Assembly: GCF_000423105.1 (NCBI RefSeq) | Contig: NZ_KE383978.1 | Span: forward strand, 221,450 to 285,449 | DNA from: Halalkalibacillus halophilus DSM 18494 | Lineage (GTDB): Bacteria; Bacillota; Bacilli; Bacillales; Alkalibacillaceae | Direction: 5' to 3' | DNA length: 64,000 nucleotides | In this document: piece after piece, positions 50,709-59,548 of the stretch | How the letters are laid out: each line of letters starts with the position of its first letter | How positions within the stretch are numbered: the stretch's first letter is position 1 | Translations under genes and position numbers: made by a program | The notes under the pieces: generated by a model | Database searches by the model: none | What the model was told of the DNA's origin: nothing | Seen by the model: only the letters and a program-made list of their open reading frames with translations

Positions 50709-51250
50709 GCAATTCAGTAGTAGCGAAACGTTATGCAGTAGCTTTGTTTCAACTTGGCACAGAGAAATCTTTCTCTGATCAATTAGAAGAAGAATTACAT
50801 GCAGTTCTACATGTTTTTAAAAATGAAGAAAAACTGAAGCACTTTTTTGAAAACCCTCGACGTTCTACGCAAGAAAAAAAGCAGTTCATTCGTGAGGTAT
50901 TCAAAGATTTATCCACGCAAACGGTAAACTTATTACTCGTATTAATGGATAAAAATCGCTTGAACATACTGCCGCAAATCGTAAGTGAATTTGTAGCAAT
51001 GAAGAATAAAGCAAGAGGCGTTGCAGAAGCAGACGTTTATTCAGTGAAAGCACTGACAGAAGACGAGAAGAATCATGTCAAAGATGTATTTGCGAGAAAG
51101 TTGAATTTGAACACCCTTCGCATTAACAACATCGTGGATGAAGATATTCTCGGCGGATTGAAGGTTCGAATCGGTAACCAGATTTATGATGGTACGATTA
51201 AGAACAAGCTTACACGAATTGAACAGAAAGTCGTAACTGCAACCAAGTAA
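50705..51250 (+). CDS. atpH: ATP synthase F1 subunit delta
   Basis: 181 aa. N-terminal helical bundle (AKRYAVALFQLGTEK) and C-terminal segment with EDILGGLKVRIGNQIYDGTIKNKL, which matches the OSCP/delta family. Links F1 to the b stalk. Start ATG overlaps the atpF stop. Normal length. Confidence 0.95.
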   Translation: MSNSVVAKRYAVALFQLGTEKSFSDQLEEELHAVLHVFKNEEKLKHFFENPRRSTQEKKQFIREVFKDLSTQTVNLLLVLMDKNRLNILPQIVSEFVAMKNKARGVAEADVYSVKALTEDEKNHVKDVFARKLNLNTLRINNIVDEDILGGLKVRIGNQIYDGTIKNKLTRIEQKVVTATK

Positions 51251-51267
51251 AGATAGGGGTGAAATGG

Positions 51268-52779
51268 ATGAGCATCAAAGCTGAAGAAATCAGTGCGCTG
51301 ATCAAACAGCAAATTGAAGACTATGATTCAGATATAGAAGTAAATGATGTCGGTACTGTAATCGAAATTGGTGACGGAATCGCACGTGCACATGGGCTAG
51401 ACAACGTCATGTCTGGAGAACTAGTTGAGTTCGCTAACGGTGTAATGGGTCTTGCCCAGAACTTAGAAGAAAACAACGTTGGTATTGTCATCCTTGGACC
51501 TTTCACTGAGATTCGTGAAGGAGACGAGGTTCGCCGTACAGGCCGTATCATGCAAGTTCCTGTAGGTGATGAGATGATCGGACGTGTTGTAAACTCACTA
51601 GGTCAACCAGTAGACGGTTTAGGCCCTATTGAAACAACTAAATCTCGTCCTATCGAGGTTAAAGCACCAGGTGTAATGGATCGTAAATCAGTTGATGAGC
51701 CATTACAAACAGGTATTAAAGTAATTGACTCTATGGTTCCAATTGGCCGCGGTCAGCGTGAGCTTATTATTGGTGACCGTCAAACTGGTAAAACAGCAAT
51801 TGCAATTGACACGATTCTGAACCAAAAAGAAGAAGATGTTATTTGTATTTATGTAGCAATTGGTCAAAAAGATTCAACGGTACGTGGTGTAGTAGAAACT
51901 TTCCGTCAAAATGGCGCGTTAGACTACACAATCGTTGTAAATGCGGGTGCATCAGAACCAGCACCACTTCTTTATCTAGCACCATATGCGGGTGTATCAA
52001 TGGGTGAAGAATTTATGTATAACGGTAAGCACGTTCTAGTTGTATATGATGACTTAACAAAACAAGCATCAGCATATCGTGAACTTTCCTTACTATTACG
52101 TCGTCCTCCAGGTCGTGAAGCATTCCCAGGGGATGTATTCTTCCTACACTCTCGTTTATTAGAGCGTGCGGCTAAGTTAAGTGACGCAAATGGTGGAGGT
52201 TCCTTAACAGCACTACCATTCGTTGAAACACAAGCGGGTGACATCGGTGCTTATATTCCTACTAACGTAATCTCGATCACGGATGGTCAGATCTTCTTAC
52301 AGTCTGATTTATTCCACTCCGGTGTACGACCAGCGATCAACCCTGGTTTATCTGTATCCCGTGTTGGTGGTTCCGCACAAATTAAAGCAATGAAGAAAGT
52401 TGCCGGTACGCTACGTCTAGACTTAGCATCATTCCGTGAACTAGAGTCATTTGCGCAGTTCGGTTCAGACTTAGATAAAGCAACGCAAGCAAAACTTGAT
52501 CGTGGTGCACGTACTGTTGAAATTCTAAAACAGGGCTTACACAAGCCGCAGCGTGTCGAATACCAAGTAGCGATTATTTTCGCGCTAGTTAAAGGTTTCA
52601 TCGATGATATTCCAGTTGGTGACGTTGTACGTTTTGAATCAGAATTACATGCTTACATGAAGCAACATGGTTCAGAGATTCTTAACCACATCCGCGAAAC
52701 TGGTAAATTACCAGATGAAGACGAATTTAAGAAAGTAATCGGGGACTTCAAGAACACTTTTGTCGTTTCTGATCAATAA
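51268..52779 (+). CDS. atpA: ATP synthase F1 subunit alpha
   Basis: 503 aa. Non-catalytic nucleotide-binding subunit. P-loop GDRQTGKTAIAID (about 170-180), VGTVIEIGDGIARAHGL in the N-terminal barrel, the arginine finger region SVSRVGGSAQIKAMK and the family signature PAINPGLSVS. Start ATG 51268 (MSIKAEEISALI) after AGGGGTGAAATGG; the in-frame GTG at 51259 lies inside the site. Confidence 0.98.
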   Translation: MSIKAEEISALIKQQIEDYDSDIEVNDVGTVIEIGDGIARAHGLDNVMSGELVEFANGVMGLAQNLEENNVGIVILGPFTEIREGDEVRRTGRIMQVPVGDEMIGRVVNSLGQPVDGLGPIETTKSRPIEVKAPGVMDRKSVDEPLQTGIKVIDSMVPIGRGQRELIIGDRQTGKTAIAIDTILNQKEEDVICIYVAIGQKDSTVRGVVETFRQNGALDYTIVVNAGASEPAPLLYLAPYAGVSMGEEFMYNGKHVLVVYDDLTKQASAYRELSLLLRRPPGREAFPGDVFFLHSRLLERAAKLSDANGGGSLTALPFVETQAGDIGAYIPTNVISITDGQIFLQSDLFHSGVRPAINPGLSVSRVGGSAQIKAMKKVAGTLRLDLASFRELESFAQFGSDLDKATQAKLDRGARTVEILKQGLHKPQRVEYQVAIIFALVKGFIDDIPVGDVVRFESELHAYMKQHGSEILNHIRETGKLPDEDEFKKVIGDFKNTFVVSDQ

Positions 52780-52822
52780 TACCAATGACGAACAGTCTCT
52801 TTAAAAAAGGTGGTGAGACGTT

Positions 52823-53683
52823 GTGGCATCATTACGTGATTTAAAAGATCGTATTAGCTCCACGAGAAATACGAAACAAATTACGAAAGCGATGGAAATG
52901 GTTTCTGCTTCTAAATTAAATAAGGCAGAAGAAAATGCGAAAGCTTTCGTACCTTATATGAACAAAATTCAAGAGGTTGTAGCTAGCATTGCGAGCGGAA
53001 ATATAGACGTCGATCATCCGATGTTAAATTCACGACCTGTGAAGAAGACAGGATATATCGTAATCACTTCCGACCGTGGACTAGCTGGACCATATAATAC
53101 GAACGTACTTCGTAAAGTGTATCAAGATATCCAAACACGACATCAGTCAAAAGATGATTTTGTCATTATCCCAATTGGTAAAGTTGGACGTGATTTTTGC
53201 AAAAAGCGTGAATTACCATTAGGTAAGGAAATTGTTGGTATACCAGACCAACCGAATTTTGCTGAAATTAAAGAAATCGCAAGTTATGCTGTTGATTTAT
53301 TCGCTGACGAAGAGATTGATGAGTTAAACCTTTATTACAATCACTTTATCAGTGCAATGACACAAGAGGTAACAGCGACGAAGGTTTTACCACTTACGGA
53401 TATTGAAACAGGTAGCGGATCCGTTACCACTTATGAATATGAGCCAGATCAAGAAGAAATTTTAGAATCGATTTTGCCACAATACGCTGAAAGCCTTGTT
53501 TATGGTGCATTATTAGATGGTAAAGCGAGTGAACATGCTTCTCGTATGACCGCTATGCGTAGTGCGACAGATAATGCGGAAGACATCATTGATGACCTTA
53601 CATTATCTTATAACCGTGCGCGTCAAGCAGCAATTACACAGGAAATTTCAGAAATTGTCGGTGGAGCAGCTGCACAAAATTAA
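52823..53683 (+). CDS. atpG: ATP synthase F1 subunit gamma
   Basis: 286 aa central shaft. N-terminal helix SLRDLKDRISSTRNTKQITKAM (cited in part as RISSTRNTKQITKAM), ITSDRGLAGPYN, and the C-terminal helix SRMTAMRSATDNAEDII with NRARQAAITQEISEIVGGAAA. GTG start after AAAGGTGGTGAG. Complete. Confidence 0.97.
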   Translation: MASLRDLKDRISSTRNTKQITKAMEMVSASKLNKAEENAKAFVPYMNKIQEVVASIASGNIDVDHPMLNSRPVKKTGYIVITSDRGLAGPYNTNVLRKVYQDIQTRHQSKDDFVIIPIGKVGRDFCKKRELPLGKEIVGIPDQPNFAEIKEIASYAVDLFADEEIDELNLYYNHFISAMTQEVTATKVLPLTDIETGSGSVTTYEYEPDQEEILESILPQYAESLVYGALLDGKASEHASRMTAMRSATDNAEDIIDDLTLSYNRARQAAITQEISEIVGGAAAQN

Positions 53684-53782
53684 GTGCTAGATTTTCTAAA
53701 AGCGAAGTTATAAAGTGGATTCTATATAGGAAACGCTCTAAAGGCATTGCTTTCTTGATAAGAGTAGTTAGGAGGGACAAGG

Positions 53783-55183
53783 ATGAACAAAGGACGTATA
53801 ACTCAGGTAATGGGACCAGTTGTAGACATTAAGTTTGAAAGTGGTCAACTTCCTGAAATTTATAACGCCTTAATCGTACGAGGTGCAAATGCAGACTCCA
53901 AGCTTGTACTTGAAGTTGCTTTACACCTTGGTGATGACTCTGTACGTACAATCGCAATGGATTCAACAGAAGGTTTAGTGCGTGGTACAGAAGTTGAAAA
54001 CACAGGTGCACCTATTTCCGTACCTGTTGGAAACGACACATTAGGCCGTGTATTTAACGTAATTGGTGAAAAAATCGACTTGGATGAACCTTTATCCGCT
54101 GATGTTTCGAAAAATCCAATTCACCGTCAAGCACCTAATTTTGACGACTTAGCAACTGAAACACAAATCCTTGAAACAGGAATTAAAGTAGTAGACCTAT
54201 TAGCACCATACATTAAAGGTGGTAAAATCGGTCTATTCGGTGGTGCAGGTGTTGGTAAAACCGTTTTAATCCAGGAGCTTATTAACAATATCGCCCAAGA
54301 ACACAGCGGGATTTCAGTATTCGCAGGTGTTGGTGAGCGTACACGTGAAGGAAACGACCTTTACTATGAAATGAGCGATTCTGGTGTAATCAAGCAGACA
54401 GCGATGGTATTCGGTCAGATGAACGAACCACCTGGTGCTCGTATGCGTGTTGCCTTAACTGGTTTAACAATGGCAGAACACTTCCGTGATGAAGAAGGAC
54501 AGGACGTATTATTGTTCATCGATAATATTTTCCGCTTTACACAAGCAGGTACAGAGGTATCCGCACTATTAGGTCGTATGCCATCAGCCGTTGGTTACCA
54601 GCCGACATTATCTACGGAAATGGGTCAGCTTCAGGAACGTATTACGTCAACGAATAAAGGTTCAATTACTTCTATTCAGGCAGTATACGTACCAGCCGAT
54701 GACTATACAGACCCGGCACCAGCAACAACTTTCGCACACTTAGATGCAACAACAAACTTAGAGCGTAAATTATCTGAACAAGGGATCTACCCAGCAGTAG
54801 ACCCACTTTCGTCAACTTCTCGCGCCTTAGATCCTAACGTAGTTGGTGATGAGCACTACGATGTTGCGCGTGAAGTTCAGCGTACATTACAGCGTTATAA
54901 AGAATTACAAGATATCATTGCAATCCTAGGTATGGATGAGTTAACAGAAGAAGACAAGCAAACAGTTTCTCGTGCCCGTCGTATTCAATTCTTCTTATCT
55001 CAAAACTTCCACGTTGCTGAACAGTTTACTGGTCAAAAAGGATCATATGTACCAGTAAGTGAAACAGTTAAAGGATTCAAAGAAATCTTAGACGGTAAAT
55101 ATGACGACCTACCTGAGGATTCATTCCGTTTAGTAGGGCGTATTGAAGAAGTAGTAGAAAAAGCAAACGCATTGCAACAATAA
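53783..55183 (+). CDS. atpD: ATP synthase F1 subunit beta
   Basis: 466 aa catalytic subunit. Walker A FGGAGVGKTVLIQE (about 150-165), catalytic Glu region GERTREGNDLYYEM, Walker B VLLFIDNIFRFTQ, PAVDPLSSTSRALDP, and the C-terminal regulatory DELTEEDK. ATG after TTAGGAGGG. A 99-nt gap precedes it, larger than in most of the operon. Confidence 0.98.
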   Translation: MNKGRITQVMGPVVDIKFESGQLPEIYNALIVRGANADSKLVLEVALHLGDDSVRTIAMDSTEGLVRGTEVENTGAPISVPVGNDTLGRVFNVIGEKIDLDEPLSADVSKNPIHRQAPNFDDLATETQILETGIKVVDLLAPYIKGGKIGLFGGAGVGKTVLIQELINNIAQEHSGISVFAGVGERTREGNDLYYEMSDSGVIKQTAMVFGQMNEPPGARMRVALTGLTMAEHFRDEEGQDVLLFIDNIFRFTQAGTEVSALLGRMPSAVGYQPTLSTEMGQLQERITSTNKGSITSIQAVYVPADDYTDPAPATTFAHLDATTNLERKLSEQGIYPAVDPLSSTSRALDPNVVGDEHYDVAREVQRTLQRYKELQDIIAILGMDELTEEDKQTVSRARRIQFFLSQNFHVAEQFTGQKGSYVPVSETVKGFKEILDGKYDDLPEDSFRLVGRIEEVVEKANALQQ

Positions 55184-55239
55184 TGGGACGATAAGCGGCG
55201 TTTGACCGTCGCTTATAATGCGCCCGAGGAGGGGTAAGA

Positions 55240-55641
55240 TTGAAAACACTAACTGTGAGTGTTGTCACTCCTGACGGCCCTGTACTAGAAGACGCTTACG
55301 AAATGGTAAGTGTACGTGCAGAAGGCGGGGAACTTGGTATCTTACCAGGTCATATTCCGCTCGTTGCACCACTAACCATTAGTGCAGTACGATTGAAAAA
55401 AGACGGTAAAACGTATTTTGTAGCTGTTAGTGGAGGGTTTATTGAGGTTCGCCCTGATAAAATCACCATTCTAGCACAAGCTGCAGAACAACCTTCCGAA
55501 ATTGATATTGATCGTGCAGAAGAAGCGAAGAAACGCGCTGAAGAACGTCTTGAGCAGACAAAATCAGAAGACCTTGACTATAAACGTGCAAAAGTTGCGC
55601 TCGACCGTGCAATGAACCGTTTAGATGTCTCGAACAAATAA
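55240..55641 (+). CDS. atpC: ATP synthase F1 subunit epsilon
   Basis: 133 aa. N-terminal beta sandwich (VVTPDGPVLEDAYEMVSVRA, GELGILPGHIPLVA, cited in part) and C-terminal helices rich in Arg, Glu and Ala (AEEAKKRAEERLEQ). It couples and inhibits F1. TTG start after CGAGGAGGGG. Last gene of the operon, followed by a strong terminator. Confidence 0.96.
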   Translation: MKTLTVSVVTPDGPVLEDAYEMVSVRAEGGELGILPGHIPLVAPLTISAVRLKKDGKTYFVAVSGGFIEVRPDKITILAQAAEQPSEIDIDRAEEAKKRAEERLEQTKSEDLDYKRAKVALDRAMNRLDVSNK

Positions 55642-55671
55642 AAATCTGACCGTGATCGGTCAGATTTTTTT
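55641..55671 (+). terminator. Terminator of the ATP synthase operon
   Basis: AAAATCTGACC and GGTCAGATTTT with loop GTGATC and more T residues. Confidence 0.92.
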
Positions 55672-55708
55672 ATGTGAAGAGGAAGCGAAATTGTAGTCGA
55701 TTGCGTTG

Positions 55709-55905
55709 TTTCGCGTCAAACTAATTTATCGGTGACTAAAACTCGTATACAAATTATGTGCAAAGTATCATAGTTTCGCGCATAACATACTGTTTTCGTC
55801 GATATAGAACTGGGTTTCGTCTTTAACTAAATGAGTTTCGACGATATCTACTTTAATTTCGTCGTTAATGCTATAATCTCGCGCATAACTCATTAGAGTT
55901 GTCGT
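55709..55905. repeat. Fixed-pitch phrase array (TTTCGTCGATAT/TTTCGCGCATA type)
   Basis: TCG-centred phrases occur at 55776, 55796, 55817, 55838, 55859, 55879 and about 55899, spacing 20-21. Two phrase forms are mixed: TTTCGCGCATAAC or TCTCGCGCATAAC and TTTCGTCGATAT, TTTCGACGATAT, TTTCGTCGTTAAT. Fainter units extend left to 55709. It begins right after the atp terminator and fills the first part of the 554-bp gap; 55906-56195 shows only AT-rich sequence. Confidence 0.78.
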
Positions 55906-56195
55906 TATCTAATCGCACTGTTTTACTTAAATGTATTTAAACGTAAATGAGCGATACTATTTAACCATTTTTAATACTATAAAGGAAATTTACAAAAACA
56001 TTCTTTGCTAATCCCTCCCTAGTGAGTAAAGTATTTTAAAGCGAATATAATATGTATGAAACTAAAAACCAGACCAGAAACATGGGTAATTTGTATCAAT
56101 TACCCTTGAAAGTGTTTGTTGTCGATATTTCCCGGGAAATGCTCCAATATAAGCCATTTCCCATCTCAATAAAACAAATTAAATGAGGTGGCAAA

Positions 56196-56432
56196 ATGTT
56201 TGTAGATGTTGCAGTCGATGCAATGGTGGGAATGACTTCACATATCATTTTCATCTTTCTTGCGTGGAAAGCGTTAGAATCGGTCCAAATTGAGAAGTTA
56301 TTTAGAAAGAACAAAGAAACTGAAAGTAAAATACTTTATATTTTGCTTTCCATAGCTCTCGGAACATCAGCTAGTAACTTTTTCTTGGACTTCATCAATT
56401 GGTCGCAACAAATAACGTATTTACTTGAATGA
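56196..56432 (+). CDS. ywzB: DUF1146 membrane protein YwzB
   Basis: 78 aa with two membrane segments (about 8-25 and 45-66). Recognised as the DUF1146/YwzB family by size, by FLAWKALESVQIEKLFRKN-like sequence (cited in part as WKALESVQIEKL), and by its position after atpC, as in B. subtilis. ATG after AATGAGGTGG. Function unknown. Confidence 0.85.
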   Translation: MFVDVAVDAMVGMTSHIIFIFLAWKALESVQIEKLFRKNKETESKILYILLSIALGTSASNFFLDFINWSQQITYLLE

Positions 56433-56975
56433 AGCTAGAAATTAAAATCAGCGAAGAGTGATGACATCGATGAATCATTTCAGTACAAGGAGGCGATTAA
56501 AAATAAAATGAATCACACCCTCAAAAACCAAATCGCTCTAACGAAATGTATGTTGTTTGTCACACATGAAAACATCGCTGGTATGGGGTAACACATTTTT
56601 ACGTATGAAACTTTTATAGTAATTCTAGCGAACTAATATTTATACCTTAAAATCCATTTTAGTTATAAAAATAGGTATCTTTACACTTGTACCGAAATTC
56701 GACTAAATGCTAGTATTGGTAAGTATTTGTGAAAAAGAAACTTTAATTGAAGAAAATTAATGATTATTCGTAGATTTTATAAACTATTAAACAATCTATT
56801 TAAATGCTAATATACAAACACTTTTATAAAATTAAGTTAACATTTGCTTTAAATTTAATTTCAATGGACTTATAAAGAAAACAGGATTAAAAGAACTTAT
56901 ACTATTATAAGACACATCTGTCCTCTTCATTGAATATTAAATAACATACGGACTATCGACACGGAGGGAAAGAAA
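56433..56975 (+). other. Gene-free gap where ywmB is expected
   Basis: B. subtilis has ywmB between ywzB and murAA; here 543 bp hold no gene of that size. AAGGAGGCGATT (56487-56498) is a ribosome-binding-like sequence, and a 27-codon frame starts 10 nt later (56508-56591), but the spacing is poor and the product is not recognised. The rest is AT-rich, without a convincing promoter for murA. Confidence 0.5.
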
Positions 56976-58292
56976 TTGGAAAAGATCATTGTAGCTGGAG
57001 GAAATAGACTCACTGGAACCGTAAAGGTGGAAGGTGCTAAAAACGCTGTATTACCAATAATTACTGCTAGTATCATGGCAAGCGAGGGAAAGAGTACATT
57101 AAAAAACGTACCCGCTTTAGCAGACGTTGATACAATTACGGAAGTATTACGATATATGAATGTAGATGTAAAACGTGATGAAAACACACTTTTAGTAGAT
57201 GCTTCTAATGAATTAAAAACAGAGACACCATTTGAATATGTAAGAAAAATGAGAGCTTCTGTTTTAGTATTAGGACCATTACTTGCAAGATATGGTCATG
57301 CAAAAGTCGCAATGCCTGGCGGTTGTGCAATTGGCTCACGCCCAATTGACCAACACTTGAAAGGCCTAGAAGCTATGGGCGCTGAGGTTCATGTAGGAAA
57401 TGGTTATGTTGAAGCTACTGTACCTGGACGTTTACAAGGTGCTAGAGTTTATCTAGATTTCCCAAGTGTAGGGGCTACTGAGAACTTGATGATGGCAGCG
57501 GCACTAGCAGAAGGAACTACAGTACTTGAAAATGTGGCGCGTGAACCAGAAATAGTAGACTTAGCTAACTACATTAATCAAATGGGTGGTAAAGTCATTG
57601 GTGCTGGTACAGAAACAGTTCGTATCGAAGGTGTGCCTCAGCTAAATGGCGTAGAGCACCATGTACTTCCTGATCGAATCGAAGCTGGAACATTCATGGT
57701 AGCAGCAGCTATTACAAATGGCGACGTAGTGGTAGAAGGAGCTATTCCTGCACACTTACGTTCTCTTATTGCGAAGATGAAGGAAATGGGTGTAACGATT
57801 GAAGAGTATACGGATAGTGTACGCGTAATTGGTACGGAAGATCTTAAAGGAATTGATATTAAGACACTACCATACCCTGGGTTCCCAACAGATCTTCAAG
57901 CACAGCTAATGACCTTAACGATGAAAGCGAAAGGCACAAGCGTAGTTACAGAGACTGTCTTTGAAAATCGCTTCATGCATGTGGAAGAGTTTAGAAGAAT
58001 GAACGCTAAAATGAAAATTGAAGGTAGAAGTGCAATTGTGCACGGACCTGTTGAATTACACGGAGCAGAGGTTTCTGCAACAGACTTAAGAGCAGCAGCA
58101 GCGTTAATTATAACTGGACTTGTTGCGGAAGGTCGCACGACTGTTACAGAGCTAAAACACCTGGATCGTGGATATGTAAACTTTGAAGGAAAGCTGAAAG
58201 CACTTGGAGCAGATGTAGAACGCATCGTAGAGCACCAAACTGTGGTAGACCCGCAGGATGCTCCAGTAGACTCCATTTTAAAGTCTAGCTAA
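56976..58292 (+). CDS. murA1: UDP-GlcNAc 1-carboxyvinyltransferase (MurA paralogue 1)
   Basis: 438 aa, first step of peptidoglycan precursor synthesis from UDP-GlcNAc and PEP. The catalytic Cys is in MPGGCAIGSRPIDQH (about residue 116). By position before spoIID it matches the main MurAA enzyme of B. subtilis. TTG start with GGAGGGAAAG upstream. The paralogue at 28039 has the same fold and a similar length. Confidence 0.96.
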   Translation: MEKIIVAGGNRLTGTVKVEGAKNAVLPIITASIMASEGKSTLKNVPALADVDTITEVLRYMNVDVKRDENTLLVDASNELKTETPFEYVRKMRASVLVLGPLLARYGHAKVAMPGGCAIGSRPIDQHLKGLEAMGAEVHVGNGYVEATVPGRLQGARVYLDFPSVGATENLMMAAALAEGTTVLENVAREPEIVDLANYINQMGGKVIGAGTETVRIEGVPQLNGVEHHVLPDRIEAGTFMVAAAITNGDVVVEGAIPAHLRSLIAKMKEMGVTIEEYTDSVRVIGTEDLKGIDIKTLPYPGFPTDLQAQLMTLTMKAKGTSVVTETVFENRFMHVEEFRRMNAKMKIEGRSAIVHGPVELHGAEVSATDLRAAAALIITGLVAEGRTTVTELKHLDRGYVNFEGKLKALGADVERIVEHQTVVDPQDAPVDSILKSS

Positions 58293-58321
58293 TACAGCAA
58301 TCATAGAATTATCCTTTGTAG

Positions 58322-58352
58322 AAAAAGCGTCGAATGTATTCGGCGCTTTTTT
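58322..58352 (+). terminator. Terminator of murA1
   Basis: AAAAAGCGTCGAA and TTCGGCGCTTTTT with loop TGTA (one G-T pair), then T residues. Confidence 0.9.
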
Positions 58353-58470
58353 TGTGTGGGCTAAAACTCCTAATCTAGCACAATCTTGTAAAAGAAGTTG
58401 ATCAATATGTTCTATCAACTAATTTTTCTGCATATTCATTTGATAGATATGTTAAAGGAGGAATTTGAAG

Positions 58471-59460
58471 TTGAAGAAGTATATCATTGTAGCAATTATG
58501 ATTCTACTAGCAATCACAACCATGCTCCCAGCACTAATCGTGATCCCATTCTCAGAGACAGCGTCAGACCGGGCACTTATGGTACCGATTGATTCAGAAG
58601 TATCTGTTGAGGACTTAACGGAATCGAAGGAAGTCTCTATTCGAGTCATGCGTTCTACAACAAATGAGGTAGAAGAAGTCGACCTCGAAACGTACGTAGC
58701 ACATGTAGTGGCAGCTGAAATGCCGGCATCCTTTGAAGAAGAAGCTTTAAAAGCTCAAGCGTTAGCAGCACGAACATACATGGTTCAGCGTCTAGCAAAT
58801 GAAGCAGGGGAAAGCGAATATGATGTTACAGACACAGTAGAGCATCAAGTATACTTAGATGAAGAGCAATTAAGAGAGCGTTTTGGGCTCGAATTTTCTA
58901 GTCAGTATAGCAAGATAGAGGAGGCAGTGAAGACTACAGAGGGAGAGATTATTACATTTGATGGTTCTCCAATCACAGCAGCTTTCTTTTCTACTAGTAA
59001 TGGACATACAGAAAACGCCCACGATTATTGGCAAAATGAAATTCCTTATCTTATGAGTGTGGAAAGTCCTTGGGATGAAGCATCCCCTGTCTATTCTGAT
59101 CAAGAGATTTATACGTTGAGTGAAATTTCACAAAAACTTGGTCTTGAGAATAACGCTCTTTTTAATGTATCTGAAATTAGTCGGACCTCAAGTAATCGAA
59201 TCAAAGAAATGAAAATTAATGGCCAAACGTTCACAGGGAGAGAAATCCGCGAAAAACTTAACTTGCGGTCAAATGATTTCGATGTCGAACCGAAGGGTGA
59301 TCATGTGGTGTTCACGACAACAGGTTATGGCCATGGAGTAGGAATGAGTCAGTATGGAGCAAATGGAATGGCTTCACATGGGTATGATTACCGCGACATT
59401 GTTCAACATTATTATCAGAATGTAACGATTCAAACGATTGATGAAATCGAAGGAATTTAA
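58471..59460 (+). CDS. spoIID: Stage II sporulation protein D
   Basis: About 329 aa. Mother-cell peptidoglycan hydrolase (lytic transglycosylase) of the engulfment machine with SpoIIM and SpoIIP. One N-terminal membrane segment (about 4-27). The catalytic Glu is in HVVAAEMPASFEEEALKAQA, and GYGHGVGMSQYGANGMA marks the family C-terminal part. Start placed at TTG 58471 (MKKYIIVAI) at good distance from AAAGGAGG; TTG 58465 is too near. CATATTCAT at 58431 could be a SigE -10 box, but no matching -35 box was found. Confidence 0.94.
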   Translation: MKKYIIVAIMILLAITTMLPALIVIPFSETASDRALMVPIDSEVSVEDLTESKEVSIRVMRSTTNEVEEVDLETYVAHVVAAEMPASFEEEALKAQALAARTYMVQRLANEAGESEYDVTDTVEHQVYLDEEQLRERFGLEFSSQYSKIEEAVKTTEGEIITFDGSPITAAFFSTSNGHTENAHDYWQNEIPYLMSVESPWDEASPVYSDQEIYTLSEISQKLGLENNALFNVSEISRTSSNRIKEMKINGQTFTGREIREKLNLRSNDFDVEPKGDHVVFTTTGYGHGVGMSQYGANGMASHGYDYRDIVQHYYQNVTIQTIDEIEGI

Positions 59461-59500
59461 ATAAAATAATCACCTCGCGAGAAAAAATTTCCAAATCCAT

Positions 59501-59530
59501 GTATAGAATGAAAATATTTTGTTCAAAATG
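59501..59530 (+). promoter_or_regulatory. SigF-type promoter of spoIIQ
   Basis: GTATA (59501-59505), 15-nt spacer, GTTCAAAATG (59521-59530). It fits the SigF form GYWTA-N15-GGNNANAHTR except one G. The transcript would begin about 10 nt before the start codon, so the leader is very short. Confidence 0.5.
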
Positions 59531-59548
59531 GTTGCTGAGGTGATGAAA

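Noticed and set aside
56508..56591. 27-codon gene before murA
   Set aside because: The ribosome-binding-like sequence is about 14 nt from the ATG, too far, and the peptide is not recognised; kept only as a note on the gap.
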